From Cololabis saira (Eukaryota; Chordata; Actinopteri; Beloniformes; Belonidae), in the NCBI RefSeq assembly GCF_033807715.1, contig NC_084587.1, forward strand, positions 15,509,017-15,573,016: a stretch of 64,000 nt of DNA, given 5' to 3'. Below, piece after piece: positions 13,701-62,742 of the stretch (its first letter is position 1; each line of letters begins with the position of its first letter). Both the position numbers and the translations under genes were made by a program. Under the pieces are notes generated by a model that saw only the letters and a program-made list of their open reading frames with translations, was not told the origin of the DNA and did not search any database.

Positions 13701-15825
13701 TTAGGGGAAGGAGGAGAAGGGGGCTGCGCCGATGCCCTGGGGGAGTGTTTGTCAGATCTTGTCTCAGAAAGGCGTCGTTGGCTGAGCAAGGCTGCAGCAG
13801 TCCGCTCAAAGCCGGAAACCGGAGTCGTAACTGGAACTGCAACTTCGGCTGCCACGGACAGCTCCAGGAGGGAGTCCATTGCGTTCTCAACTATGATACA
13901 TGAAAAGAAAAAACACACAGAAGGGAATTGATAAATGTTCATGTACTTTAATTCTAAACATCAATACTAGGTTGTCATTTTAGCTTTATTTACAGTTAAA
14001 GATTACACAGAACATAGGGCTGGGCGATATATCGAGATTTTAATATATATCGATATATTTTCAAACACGATGTGGTACGAGACAATATCGTTTATATCGA
14101 TTTAAAAAAAAAAAAAAAAAAAAATTTTTTTTTTACATTTTTTTTTTTTTATGATTTTGATACAGCTTATTTTGTGACAAATTGACTTGAATGTTTTATT
14201 TGAGATTTGCACAAATGTTTTGTTATTTGCACAACTGTCAACCTCAGTGGAAAAGTCTGCCTGTTACTGTCTACATTGTATTAATTGCACAGTGTATTTT
14301 AATTTAATTGTTATGCAGGAAAGGGATATTTGTTTTATTTTATTCAAGAAGCATTTTTATTCTATATATGCAGGCAGTTTATTTTTATTTCATTTGTTTT
14401 ATACCTTTTGATATTGTGCAGACCTCTGTTAACAAAGGTACCTGTGTGACATTTGGCACGAGGCTTTGTATTAAAACTGACTGTTTTTTTAAGGGTTTGC
14501 CTTAGAAAAAAATGAAGCTAACAGAGATGCTATGGTATAATGCTTTGGGGGAAACCCCAATTAGGGCACAGAAAAAATATCGAGATATATATCGAGTATC
14601 GCCATTTAGCTAGAAAATATCGAGATATGACTTTTGGTCCATATCGCCCAGCCCTAACAGAACACTTACAGGTCAGTTTCAAAATGACTATCAATAAAGA
14701 TATGTTAAACCATGTTTGCCAGTTCTTTTTCTTTTATATCAAAAACAAACTGATACACTTGGTGACACTTCTTGGAGATGCACTGTATAAAACCATGGCA
14801 GGGGCCTGACAAACATACAGGACTGTCTCAGAAAATTAGAATATTGTGATTTTCTGTAATGCAATTACAAAAACAAAAATGTCATACATTCTGGATTCAT
14901 TACAAATCAACTGACATATTGCAAGCCTTTTGTTATTTTAATATTGCTGATCATGGCTTACAGCTTAAGAAAACTCAAATATCCTATCTCAAAAAATTTG
15001 AAAATTCTGGGAATCTTAATCTTAAACTGTAAGCCATAATCAGCAATATTAAAATAATGAAAGGCTTGCAATATTTCATTTGATTTGTAATGAATCCAGA
15101 ATGTATGACATTCTTGTTTTTTTTTTTTTAAATTGCATTACAGAAAATAAAGAACTTTATCACAATATTCTAATTTTCTGAGACAGTCCTGTATAAAACT
15201 ATGGCAGGGGCCTGACAAAAATAGTATCTGTCAAACTTAGCAGATGGAAACCTTTAATTTCCATAATTGTCGACTGGTGAAACTGGCTGAGGGAGTTTTC
15301 AATTATTTTCCAATTCAATTTTATTGATATAGCGTCTAATACAACAGAAGTTGCCTCTAGGCGCTTTTCCAGAGAGCCAGAACATGAAGGTTGACTGCAG
15401 AAATGAACAGTGCCTGCAGTCATTGGCGCTCTAGTACACAAATACACGACCAACAAGATACTGGGCGACCTGTCTGGCCAAGTTACAACCACATTACGTC
15501 AAACGACATTCCACAGAGTGACAACGCAGGTTGAATAACATCAACTCCAGTGCGTTACGGTACCTTTGAAGTCACACTCGGAGAGGACGATGTATATAAC
15601 CTCCGGGTCCAGGTGTGAAAACATCTCCTGCATGTGCTGGACGATGTTCTCCTTGACGGCGCTGCTGAGAGCCGGGGTGTCCGGAGGGAAGCTGCTGCTG
15701 CCCATGGCCCCGTGATCGTGTCCCTGGGGGGGGAGTGGGTGACCCGGGGTCTGGCCCGGGGTCTGGCCCGGTGGCCCGCCGGGCTGCCTCGCTGGGCTCT
15801 GGCCGCTCTTCTTCCTGCGAGGCAT
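1134..15825 (-). CDS. n4bp2: NEDD4-binding protein 2 (N4BP2), 3' end outside window
   Basis: Large ubiquitin-binding protein with a 5'-polynucleotide kinase domain and, in the family, a C-terminal Smr nuclease domain. Twelve coding exons join in frame: 15825-15564, 13890-12867, 11768-11644, 11469-11381, 11170-11094, 9654-9514, 8312-5776, 4074-3989, 3892-3847, 3272-3079, 2988-2864, 1260-1134. They give 1611 residues; the human protein is about 1770, so roughly 150 residues with DUF1771 and Smr lie beyond position 1. Visible domains: CUE at about 56-100 (VIYIVLSECDFK, then VENAMDSLLELS); Walker A GAPGSGKS at 418-425; TDDYF at 443-447; HEWN at 464-467; NTNMQ at 486-490; WEMKPYV at 492-498. The middle is acidic and disordered, with the family motifs FVGDWPSS (near 765) and TQTEPQDFALLW (near 1077), and a second CUE-like helix block near 1163-1200. 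The start is the MPRRKK methionine, which matches the human MPRRRK start. Confidence 0.94.
1571..1662. repeat. two-copy 50-bp tandem duplication
   Basis: The block starting CTAATGTCTGCAGCGTCAAG at 1571 recurs at 1621, 50 bp later. The 42-bp core is identical in both copies, which suggests a recent duplication inside an n4bp2 intron. Confidence 0.85.
1948..2767. mobile_element. non-autonomous DNA element with TTAAAGG...CCTTTAA ends
   Basis: The left end TTAAAGGGATTGTGACAT is mirrored by ATGTCACAATACCTTTAA on the right, an imperfect terminal inverted repeat about 820 bp apart. A Harbinger MITE is nested at 2197-2326. The short open frames inside do not resemble a transposase. Confidence 0.6.
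2197..2326. mobile_element. PIF/Harbinger-type MITE, 130 bp
   Basis: Terminal inverted repeat AGGCTGATTTATGGTTCCGC on the left and GCGGAACCATAAATCAGGCT on the right, flanked by TAA on both sides. A 3-bp TWA duplication is the Harbinger hallmark. A sister copy lies at 26519-26653. Confidence 0.8.
2864..2988 (-). CDS. n4bp2: n4bp2 coding exon 11
   Basis: Residues 1528-1568 plus a split codon. Acceptor CCATCAG, donor CACAA|GTGAGA. LKEKQLYSLFPAIDQLFLLD matches human LKEKQLFKIFPAINQNFLVD, a helical block preceding the Smr region. Confidence 0.93.
3079..3272 (-). CDS. n4bp2: n4bp2 coding exon 10
   Basis: Residues 1463-1527. Acceptor TTTTTAG, donor CAGAAG|GTAACC. MDHWNIPRPHVSLRDIIKEE aligns with human LDHWNTQTKKVSLREIMSEE. 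The first third is poorly conserved linker. Confidence 0.92.
3360..3741. mobile_element. palindromic Tc1/mariner-like MITE, copy A
   Basis: Ends TACAGGACTGTCTCAG and CTGAGACAGTCCTGTA, with nearly the whole element forming one inverted repeat around about 3550. TA at both ends fits a Tc1/mariner target. Three further copies occur at 14816-15193, 51980-52346 and 55511-55881. This copy carries a poly-T expansion near 3654-3677. Confidence 0.85.
3847..3892 (-). CDS. n4bp2: n4bp2 coding exon 9 (46 nt)
   Basis: Residues 1448-1462 plus one base. Acceptor TTTTTCAG, donor GAAA|GTGAGT. EKQRQASLCFHLLQE aligns with human ERQRQEEVSCGKFMQD. The exon is short and would be missed by ORF length alone; frame on both sides supports it. 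Confidence 0.85.
3989..4074 (-). CDS. n4bp2: n4bp2 coding exon 8
   Basis: Residues 1419-1447. Acceptor TTACTCAG, donor ATCCAG|GTGAGG. MDLSLAKLLHQKWKETI corresponds to human IDLNLAKVIHEKWKESV, a conserved helix. Confidence 0.94.
4453..5520. mobile_element. DNA element with CTAGCCTGGCCCCCC termini, interrupted
   Basis: Perfect 15-bp terminal inverted repeat: CTAGCCTGGCCCCCC at 4453 and GGGGGGCCAGGCTAG ending at 5520. Homology continues inward (CCATTC / GAATGG). The foldback at 4775-5198 sits inside and probably landed later. No transposase frame is seen. Confidence 0.65.
4775..5198. mobile_element. foldback element with CGACATTTCGAC tandem core
   Basis: About 100 bp at the left (starting TATTCTACGGAAGAGTATTA) is mirrored at the right (ending TAATACTCTTCCGTAGTATT). 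The core repeats a unit like TCTCGACATTTCGACTTTTT several times. A similar core occurs in an otherwise unrelated element at about 62,120-62,370. Confidence 0.7.
5776..8312 (-). CDS. n4bp2: n4bp2 coding exon 7 (2537-nt giant exon)
   Basis: Residues 573-1418. Acceptor TTCTTTAG, donor CCCAG|GTAACT. It holds an acidic tract of nine aspartates near residue 650, a short glutamine tract, the FVGDWPSS and TQTEPQDFALLW family motifs, a CUE-like helix set around 1163-1200, and the closing ELALQLSELFGPVGVDPG, which aligns with human ELAFQLNELFGPVGIDSG. Several open frames on the plus strand across this exon are shadows of it. Confidence 0.95.
8313..9513. other. n4bp2 intron 6 with a dispersed-repeat remnant
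   Basis: The stretch about 8525-8750 contains TTAGCCTAACGTGCATGTTG, then a GTGGGTGGAAGCCAGAG and CTTCACACAGAAAGGCC context, a widespread fish dispersed repeat whose class I cannot fix. The rest is AT-rich with nothing recognisable. Confidence 0.45.
9514..9654 (-). CDS. n4bp2: n4bp2 coding exon 6
   Basis: Residues 526-572. Acceptor ATGTGCAG, donor TTCACA|GTGAGT. RRMLDGYERFVTIPGIMGS aligns with human TRMLEHYQRFVSVPIIMSS, the end of the P-loop kinase domain. Confidence 0.94.
9655..11093. other. n4bp2 intron 5, no gene seen
   Basis: AT-rich intron with the TG microsatellite at 10711-10783 and a poly-C run at about 11045-11059. I see no exon, RNA gene or clear transposon. Confidence 0.5.
10711..10783. 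repeat. (TG)n microsatellite
   Basis: Uninterrupted TG dinucleotides for about 36 units in an n4bp2 intron. It produces a spurious Cys-Val open frame. Confidence 0.97.
11094..11170 (-). CDS. n4bp2: n4bp2 coding exon 5
   Basis: Residues 501-525 plus two bases. Acceptor ATTTCAG, donor GTGAG|GTGAGA. APKHGYKVLFKEPDTWWRHK aligns with human KHKYKVLFREPDTWWKFK in the kinase domain. Confidence 0.95.
11381..11469 (-). CDS. n4bp2: n4bp2 coding exon 4
   Basis: Residues 471-500. Acceptor CCCACAG, donor GCTCAG|GTCAGT. Carries NPIIIDNTNMQGWEMKPYVA, nearly identical to human SPIIIDNTNLQAWEMKPYVA. Confidence 0.96.
11644..11768 (-). CDS. n4bp2: n4bp2 coding exon 3
   Basis: Residues 430-470. Acceptor TTCTGCAG, donor CGAG|GTTAAC. 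Encodes TTDDYFLRNGEYHF and LGEAHEWNHKR; the aspartates of TDDYF are the Walker B-like part of this P-loop kinase family. Confidence 0.95.
11769..12866. other. n4bp2 intron 2, nothing recognised
   Basis: AT-rich, with homopolymer runs. No exon-like frame, transposon end or RNA gene is visible. Confidence 0.5.
12867..13890 (-). CDS. n4bp2: n4bp2 coding exon 2 (CUE end to Walker A)
   Basis: Residues 88-429. Acceptor ATCATAG, donor GCGAG|GTGAAA. Begins VENAMDSLLELS, the last CUE helix, and ends VLVLLRGAPGSGKSTLAR, the P-loop. Between them is a proline- and serine-rich linker, poorly conserved except FAPNFHGNQGPSFITPVAQT, which aligns with a human FQGNHGFVAPVVTTAA segment. Confidence 0.96.
14015..14656 (+). 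mobile_element. hAT-like non-autonomous element, GGGCTGGGCGATAT family, copy 1
   Basis: Starts TAGGGCTGGGCGATATATCG and ends ATATCGCCCAGCCCTA. Flanked by ACAGAACA at 14007-14014 and 14657-14664, a perfect 8-bp target duplication typical of hAT. The interior is AT-rich and non-coding. Relatives are at 33520-34174 and, inverted, at 44298-45040. Confidence 0.9.
14816..15193. mobile_element. palindromic Tc1/mariner-like MITE, copy B
   Basis: Same family as 3360-3741, with ends TACAGGACTGTCTC and GAGACAGTCCTGTA. It is bracketed by 32-bp direct repeats at 14786-14817 and 15192-15223, which overlap the element ends by the TA. These are much longer than the TA expected for this superfamily. Confidence 0.85.
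15311..15372 (-). repeat. L2-like LINE tail remnant
   Basis: CAATTCAATTTTATTGATAT then AGCGTCTAATACAACAG looks like the reverse complement of the TATATAAATAAATTG-type tail also seen at about 19,600-19,660. Very short, so only tentative. Confidence 0.4.
15564..15825 (-). CDS. n4bp2: n4bp2 coding exon 1 with start codon
   Basis: Residues 1-87 plus one base; donor TTCAAAG|GTACCG. An in-frame upstream ATG exists 15 bases earlier, but MPRRKK matches the family start. A proline/glycine-rich stretch (PGQTPGQTPGHP) precedes the CUE domain. Confidence 0.93.
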
Positions 15826-16019
15826 CACGTGGAGCAACAAGAGCCAAACACTCTCATTAGCAGCTTAATGGAGTACAATCACGGCCAGGGTAGGTGCTAT
15901 AAACTGGCTCGAAACTTGAGACATGCTACTATGATGTGGTTGGTTGATACACCACGCAGAATAACACAAGGTTACGGGACCCAACAGCACTCCAAGTGGT
16001 GGGAATACATGAAAGAAAA

Positions 16020-16090
16020 CACCGGACGAGTCGCGCTGCTGTGACCCAGGTGTTTCCGGAAGTAAACGACGTCAACGCCGGAAGTCGTGA
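16020..16090 (-). promoter_or_regulatory. n4bp2: probable n4bp2 promoter with paired ETS sites
   Basis: GC-rich patch in AT-rich surroundings. Two CCGGAAGT motifs (16056-16063 and 16078-16085), the ETS/GABP consensus, flank a GACGTC half-CRE at 16068-16073. This lies about 200 bp upstream of the n4bp2 start codon, a usual spacing for a TATA-less housekeeping promoter. The transcription start is inferred, not seen. Confidence 0.5.
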
Positions 16091-16362
16091 CTTCAAATTA
16101 AGAGTTTGAAATTTAAAGCAAAACAAAACAAACTGTTTTATTTTTATTTTTTATTTTTTGTTCCCTGAACCCAAAGGTTTAAACTTGAGTTTTTACAACG
16201 TACTTGATGTAGTTAGGAATTAAAATGAACACCTTTTAATTTTTTATTTATTTTTTTTTAAATAAGTCACTTCATTTTAAATCAAACAATTAATTCAGAT
16301 ACAACTTATTAGTAGGGTAAAGTGGTAATCTTGACCTCCCTTCATGCCCATATATATATATA

Positions 16363-17062
16363 CATGGGTGCAAATCCCGGGGGGGACATGTCCCCCCCAA
16401 TTTCTGAAAAACATGAATTGTCCCCCCCAATAAAAATACCCTAAATTATTCAAAATTGAACAAATGCATTTTCAGACTTAAAGGTTGAATATGTAGAATA
16501 TTTATTAAAAATATATTTCTAAAAAAATAATACAACCACGGTGCGTTTTGAGGTGTACAGAATGAAAGTATTGCTACTCCATACATTTTTTTTTTTTTAG
16601 TCTGAATTAATATTTTTAAAATTTTTGACGGGCTCGACAATGACTTTCTGTCAACGTTCTGTTTACATTCGTACCTCCATAACTGTGTTAAAACATGATC
16701 GGTTAGTTTAAACAACTTGTTTAGGGCTCCATATTTCATCCATATCAATTGATCTTGTATAAAGTAGTCCCATAGGATAAAAGGAAGATGGTGAGAAGAA
16801 TTTGAGATGAGTAGACACTACATGCCCAAAACCCTTAAAATTATGATTTACTAATATAACAGTTAAGTAAGCAGTGACACACACTGTTGGCTGTTTAGGA
16901 CAAATAAACAAGAAAGGTAAGCACAATAAATGATTCCCTGTGCAGTATTTTTTGGCGAGCCTTTACCAATTTATGGCATGGTATGAGTTGAATAATTGGC
17001 AAAAAATTAAAAATTAAAATCACGTTGGTGGCCCCCCCAATCCTGACATCGGATCTGCACCC

Positions 17063-17065
<3 letters not shown>
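16363..17065. mobile_element. hAT-like element inserted in a TA microsatellite
   Basis: Left end CATGGGTGCAAATCCCGG and right end CGGATCTGCACCCCTG form an imperfect inverted repeat. TATATATA lies on both sides, so the target duplication fits 8 bp but cannot be proven in a TA run. It separates the n4bp2 and pds5a promoters. Long C/G homopolymer-rich ends, no transposase. Confidence 0.6.
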
Positions 17066-17140
<75 letters not shown>

Positions 17141-17251
17141 CCATTTTATTTATCTAGTGTCTATTACAACAGAGCATGACCCCGAGCAATTATTACATAA
17201 ACATAACATAAACGATGGCAGGTTAAAAACTCATGTGTGTGTCTGTGTGTA

Positions 17252-17326
<75 letters not shown>

Positions 17327-17426
17327 ATATATATATGTTATACACACACATATGTTATACACACACATATATACATATGTGTCTGTGTGTGTATATATCT
17401 ATACATATGTATATATATATATATGT

Positions 17427-17501
<75 letters not shown>
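17066..17501. repeat. (TA)n and (GATA)n microsatellite cluster
   Basis: TA run 17066-17134, a LINE-like remnant at about 17137-17215, a second TA run about 17262-17338, mixed CA/TA, then GATA tetranucleotides about 17427-17501. The Ile-Tyr open frames across it are artefacts. Confidence 0.95.
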
Positions 17502-17502
<1 letters not shown>

Positions 17503-17639
17503 GCCAATCTCACACAAAATGTTTAGTATTCGATTATTAACAGCCTAATTAATGAATAAGATGAATCCCTCACTTATTGTATGCCGTCTTATCTATTTAG
17601 TTCTCTCTCCCAGTTCCCCATGCCACCGGTAGAAAGTGA

Positions 17640-18260
17640 AGTCAGTAAATGCCGCTTGTTTCCGACTCCCGCCATGTATTGCAGCTGCAGTACCGCCGAC
17701 AGACCGAGGGGGGCGCGCTGCCCTCAGCCTTCAGCAGGCAGCGCTGACTGAACCAGCAGAGCTTTGTGCCGAAAACTAACGCCAACCTGAACCAGACTAA
17801 TGAATTAAAACGGCCCAGGTAATTACCAAGGGGAAAAAACGCTCGGAAAACAACCCACACTCGTCGCTGTTTATTTAAAAAAAATATATTCCTCGTGCAT
17901 TTTTATCGGGGGGGTTTGGTGTACAAAATTATCCGCGGGGCAAGTTGCAGTCCTGCCTCGCCTGCGCTTGTAAACGAGCGACAGTAAGTTGACAAAAAGA
18001 CCGTAACAAGTGAATCAGCTGCAATTTTTAAACTTTTCAAAGTGTTTCCATCTGTTGATAATCCCAGGCACCGGTGGGGAGCGCTGGCCGGTTTCGTTGG
18101 CGGTGTTAAGATACTTCCCTCGCCCTGTGATCGTAGCCGGAGATGTGCTGGCCTGACTAGCCGCTAGCCGCTAGCTCGCTGCACGCAGACCCGCAACATG
18201 CTAACACGCTAACCCGCTAACCTACTTAACCATCCAGGGCAGGGGACGCCTCTACTAAAG
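17640..18260 (+). promoter_or_regulatory. pds5a: pds5a CpG-rich promoter and 5' untranslated exon
   Basis: CpG content rises sharply relative to flanks. A strong donor ACA|GTAAGT puts the end of a probable untranslated first exon at 17983; its partner acceptor CCCATAG gives exon 2 from 18589, 32 bp upstream of the ATG. The exact transcription start cannot be read. A second CpG-rich block continues into this short intron. Confidence 0.5.
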
Positions 18261-18620
18261 TGCTTTTACACCGGCAAAGCTGTCCGAATAGACGAGATGT
18301 GAAAGGGGCTGGCAATTGAACTAATATCTGCATCTAATCGTGATTTTATGAAGGATTTATTGGCATTTACAGTTGATGTGAGCTGGGGGTGATGTAGCAT
18401 GGGAGCTAATAACACACACGGTGCTGCTTCTGCTTAGGAAGTGTCCAGTGCTGAAATATCATCCGCTGTATGAGTGTTTTCGTGTACGTTTTAGTGAGTA
18501 AAAGGTGATGTGGTACTTTTTTAGAGTAAGGTTTTCTGGGGGAGTGTAATAGCATGGTTGTGCTGAACTTTTGTTTTCTGACCCATAGAGGCCAGTAGAA
18601 GACCGTCAACACCGACAAGC

Positions 18621-56503
<37,883 letters not shown>

Positions 56504-57570
56504 AGAGGGGACTTGGTGAAGGTGAAATCCAGACCCGAGAGAACGGGCCTGAATCTTCTCCGAACCTTCCCAATCCTGTGTTCAAAGTCCTCTGACTCTT
56601 AAAGCTTTCCTGGAGATATTATGGACCTTTCTTAAAACAAACATGAAATGTACACACCCCCACATACACACACTGACATCCTAGAAGATTTTAAACACAT
56701 TGTAGTCATAAATTGAAGCTCGCTGTATGTAGGTCTTACTCAAAAACATATTTTTTCCCCTTTGTGTTTGTTGCTCTTTGCTTCATTTGTGGAGCAATTT
56801 TTGAGAAAAAAAAGAAAAAAAAAGACATTTTACAAACGTTTTAATCTGATTATGATTGTTGCTTATTAAATTCCCGGGGAAACATCCCAACCCTCCCGAC
56901 TCTCAGCTTCTTCCTCCCCGTCTCTGTTGCACGATATTTATACGTGAGTTTCACCACTTTTACACTTCAAGCAACTTTTCAATCAGGAGTTTTCAAATAT
57001 TAAAAAAAGGCGATCGTTTGCAGCTGATCATAAATCACACATGTGGGAACAGTGATACTTGAGCAGATTATATCAGCTTTTTTTGTGTGTTTGGCTCTAG
57101 TATAAATTCAGGAAAAACCTTTAGTGGTTTAACCACCAGCGGGCATGTTTCAAGACTTTTATACCCCCCCCTCAGTGTGTAAATGGACAAATTTAAGTTG
57201 TCCAATATTTTTAAACAGCCCTGTGATCAGGGGCTTTGATTTTTTTGTACAAACAGATGCACATTAAATTACAAATACCGGTACTAGTGTTTTTTTGTAC
57301 TTTAATCACATTTCTGTTGGGCAAGTCCTGTTTTTTGTTTTTTAAACAATCGAGGGAATGAAAATCACACAAGTTGTATTGACAACTTATTCCAAATGTA
57401 TTTGAAGTATGTCAGTTATAATTTTAGATGTTACTGAGCAGTGGATTCATCTTCATCATTTAGAACCTAGTTTTAAAGAAAAGAAATCACAAGGAGACTC
57501 ACTTTGCACTTCTTTTTTTAATCAAAGAAACATGACACTGTCACAATAAATAACCATGCTTTTTATAATC
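56504..57570 (+). other. pds5a: pds5a 3' untranslated region (inferred)
   Basis: Non-coding sequence after the stop. The first AATAAA is at about 57,545; an ATTAAA variant lies near 57,264. I infer polyadenylation near 57,560. No open frame or transposon is clear. Confidence 0.5.
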
Positions 57571-59640
57571 TGATGCTTGCTTCCAAGAGGGAAAAAAAAA
57601 ATTAAAAGTCTTGATACAGATGGAGAAACTGAGATGCAACAGCCCCCCACTTTTTTCCAAATGCTTTATCGTGCAATATTGTACACAGGGAGAATGACAA
57701 GACAGGATAGAGGGGGCCTCCATTTCTGTCTATATTATAAAATGTAGATCCAGCCATCAATGGTGCACTCGGGTGACTGAAACAAAGCTCTTCAAAACTA
57801 AAATCAACTATTTACAAGTACAAGAGATTGTATATGTGCATTTTTATCAGCCACTGATGACTATTTTTGACTTTTTTGGCTCTGCCTGTGGACTCCACTG
57901 TCAGAGGGTTGCACAATAACCCCCTGTCATGTTTCAATTCAACCCCTGTTATAAAAGACTGAGCTGGAGGCCGAGCAAAAAGAATATAAACCTAAAAAAA
58001 AATAGTTTGAAAGCATTTGCTCAACATTTCCTTTACAGTCCATGTACCTCAGAATTAAAATATGCCGCAACACTGAGCAAGGCCACTCGCTTTAGAGGAT
58101 AGAGGAATCCCAGCCTCTTAATACTTAAAACGTGAGCCTTTTTGTTGTTTTGGGTGTGAAGACGAGCACGTTTGGGTGGAATATGGCGCGTCGCCTCTAC
58201 ACCTGTTCAACGACTTGACTGTACAGTTCATTTTCCGATTGATTACATCTGTGTGCGGATTGATCAGCGCCTGCGGGTGACGGTGACTGTCCTGAAAAGA
58301 GTAAAAGATCACCACAGCAGAGCAGCGCAAAACTGAATGCTTAATGACATCACATTCTCCACCAACAAGCTTGTAAAAACAACCCCAAAACAAAACCAAC
58401 AGAAAATGCTCTTGTTTCTCACAGATACAGCTCCAAACTGGGTGACTGGCAGCTTTCAGAGCAGATGTTACAGGTGTTTACACATATTCAACATACTCGC
58501 CCACCACATCATTTGGCCAAATGAAATAAGGCAATGGAACATGCGATGGATAAAAGATTTGATTGTTGTCTAGCAGAAAAGGTGGCATGAGCTAGCTCTT
58601 AAGTCCTGCGCCGCTACGGACAGGGTTTTGACTTGGCCGACCCTCCAAAACAAGTACAAGGAGGGGGGAAATAAAATAAAAATAGGACATGCAGTGGGAG
58701 TTTTCTTGGAACACAAACGCATAAAAAGATCTCTCCAGATAGAACAGTTAATTAGGCATTCTTTATATTTAAAATAATTTGTTGTACAATGCCATCCATG
58801 TAAGAAAAGAAAAGTATATCGCCAATGTATTTCCAAATGTACACACATCTATTTACAGGTTTATTTATTTTTTTCCTCGTGTGCGTGTGTCCAGATGTAG
58901 GAGGCTGTCCTTTCTAGGAAAATCATATACATCCAATCTTTAGTAATGGGTGGGAATATCTGGGAATAAAACTTAAGAGTACAACATTTGTGAAGGAGGG
59001 TTTCAAATTAAATGGAAGACAGGATGCATGGTTCAGAGATTGTTTGGGTCTATTAAGAAAGCACACATTTTAAGTCAAGAGGGGACAAAAAAATAAATAA
59101 AACCTCCATAATGACTGGATGAGATCTGACAGGCAACGGGGGTGTACACCAGTGGTGGATCTAGGGGGGATGGGATGTTTTCTCAAGAGCCCCGTTTCTT
59201 ACTCCTGAGCTGGTCTGAGTATAATGTGCAGTACTGGAATTCACCAGAGAGTGGCAGCACGTGCAGGAAAACAACCTGTAGCCCGCCTGTCCAGAAGAAC
59301 AAGTGTTTCCCTCTTGTTGCTGCCAGCTTGTACGAGCTGAGCGCCATCCGCAGCGATTTTAAACATATAGGGCAGTGGCGGATATCAATGGATATCAGAT
59401 CTAGAATTCTAGATCCGCCCCCGGTGTACACATTGGCAACTACGGTGCTACTGGTGTGGCGTTCGTAGCAAACTAAGTTAATAAAACAAGGCTCAGACTG
59501 CTGTGATCAATGCGTTTGTGTGCGTGTTTGGGAAGGGGGGGGGGGTCTGCTTAACAAAAAGGCAATGGTGTGGAATGGTGCCAGCGAGGAGCTGATGCCA
59601 TGATGACCGGGGGTTTTGGATCCTCGCACCTTAATGGGTC
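57571..59640 (-). other. ube2k: ube2k 3' untranslated region or flank (inferred)
   Basis: Downstream of the ube2k stop on the minus strand. A minus-strand AATAAATAA signal near 58,860-58,870 could end an 800-base untranslated region; a longer form is possible. A hAT-like element sits at 59150-59423. Short frames here are not genes. Confidence 0.45.
59150..59423. mobile_element. hAT-like MITE, 274 bp, in ube2k 3' region
   Basis: CAGTGGTGGATCTAG and CTAGATCCGCCCCCG ends, perfect flanking GTGTACAC at 59142-59149 and 59424-59431. The target is itself a palindrome. It begins about 220 bp downstream of the ube2k stop. Confidence 0.85.
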
Positions 59641-61437
<1,797 letters not shown>

Positions 61438-61966
61438 TTAAAATGGTGAGGTGATGGAAGAAGGGAATGACACTACCATGAGTATGATTTGACATCAGAG
61501 ATAAGGATTTTATATGACTTGGTCTCATTTGTACGAGGTTAGGCCATATATTAACAATCTGATATTTCTCTTTTTCATAATAGCTGTTACTTAAGTATGG
61601 CTCAATGATGATTTCTGAGTGGGCAATTTCAAGAATTATTGAGCTGGAAATCCTTTGTGATAGTATGACTTTTATATCAGTGTGTGCCTGGATGTGTTAT
61701 AGCACTTTATAGGACAATTATGCCTTAAACATTAAAATGAGACACTGGTAGAAGATTTTATGTGCATGACATCCCTACATTTAGGCTATTTATGATTCAT
61801 TTGGTTCATATTCTGGTATCACTCTAATTTAGAAAATATAATAATTATAAGAACATAATTCAGATAAATTCTAAAACACACCAAGAGTCATAAGATCTGC
61901 ATTGTTCACACTAGATGACGTGCTCACCATGTAATCTAGTATTTTGAAGTGTTGGTTGGTCTAGAC

Positions 61967-62508
61967 CAGGGGTCAGCAACCCGCGGCTCTAGAGCCGCAT
62001 GCGGCTCTTTAGCGCTGCCCTAGTGGCTCCTGGAGCTTTTTCACAAATGTTTGACCTTTTTTTTTTTCCTTTCTTCTTTTTTTCTCTTTTTTCTTCTTTT
62101 TTCCCTTTTTTCCTCTTTTTCCTTTCCTTTTTAATCTTGACATTTCGACTTTTTTCTCAACATTTCAATGTTTTTCTCAACATTTAGAATTTTTCTCGAA
62201 ATTGACTTTTTTCTCAACATTTCGACTTTTTTCTCAAGATTGTACTTCAACATTAATCTTGACATTTCTATTTTTTCTCAACATTTCGATTTTTTTCCTC
62301 AACATTTGTACTTTTTTCTCGACATTTCGACTTTTTTCTCGAAGTGCATAATAAAAAAAAAATCTTCCCCCACTAATAAAGAAACATGCAGCATGTGTTG
62401 CCTTCATTCTAAAGCTTATACAAGACTTTTCATTTTTTGCGGCTCCAGACATATTAGTTTTTTGTGTTTTTGGTCCAATATGGCTCTTTCAACATTTTGG
62501 GTTGCCTG
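61967..62508. mobile_element. hAT-like element (CAGGGGTCAGCAACCCGCG)
   Basis: CAGGGGTCAGCAACCCGCGG at the left and TTGGGTTGCCTG at the right, flanked by GTCTAGAC at 61959-61966 and 62509-62516. The core (about 62,120-62,370) consists of CAACATTTCGACTTTTTTCT repeats, as in the foldback at 4775-5198. Confidence 0.8.
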
Positions 62509-62516
62509 GTCTAGAC

Positions 62517-62742
62517 CAGTGGTCTCCATTCCTGGTCCTCGAGAACCACTGTTCTGCATGTTTTAGACGTTTCCCTGCTTCAGTAAACCCTGATACGGAT
62601 GACTGTGTCACCAACAGAACTGTGCAGACTTTGATGAAAAGTTGGTGATGACCGCTAATTAGAATCAGTTGTGTTGATGCAGGCCAGGGAAACATCAAAA
62701 ACATGTTGGACAGCTCTCGAGGACCTGGAATGAAGACCGCTG
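62517..62742. mobile_element. hAT-like MITE adjoining the previous element
   Basis: CAGTGGTCTCCATTCCTGGT and ACCTGGAATGAAGACCGCTG ends, flanked by GTCTAGAC at 62509-62516 and 62743-62750. Related by sequence to 20173-20396 (GTTTCCCTGCTTCAG, GGTGATGACC-type words). Confidence 0.85.

Noticed and set aside
15572..16044. Overlapping frames on both strands around n4bp2 exon 1
   Set aside because: High-GC shadows of the proline/glycine-rich n4bp2 N-terminus; no independent support.
17025..17438. Long Ile-Tyr open frames
   Set aside because: Translation of TA, CA and GATA microsatellites in any frame gives these.
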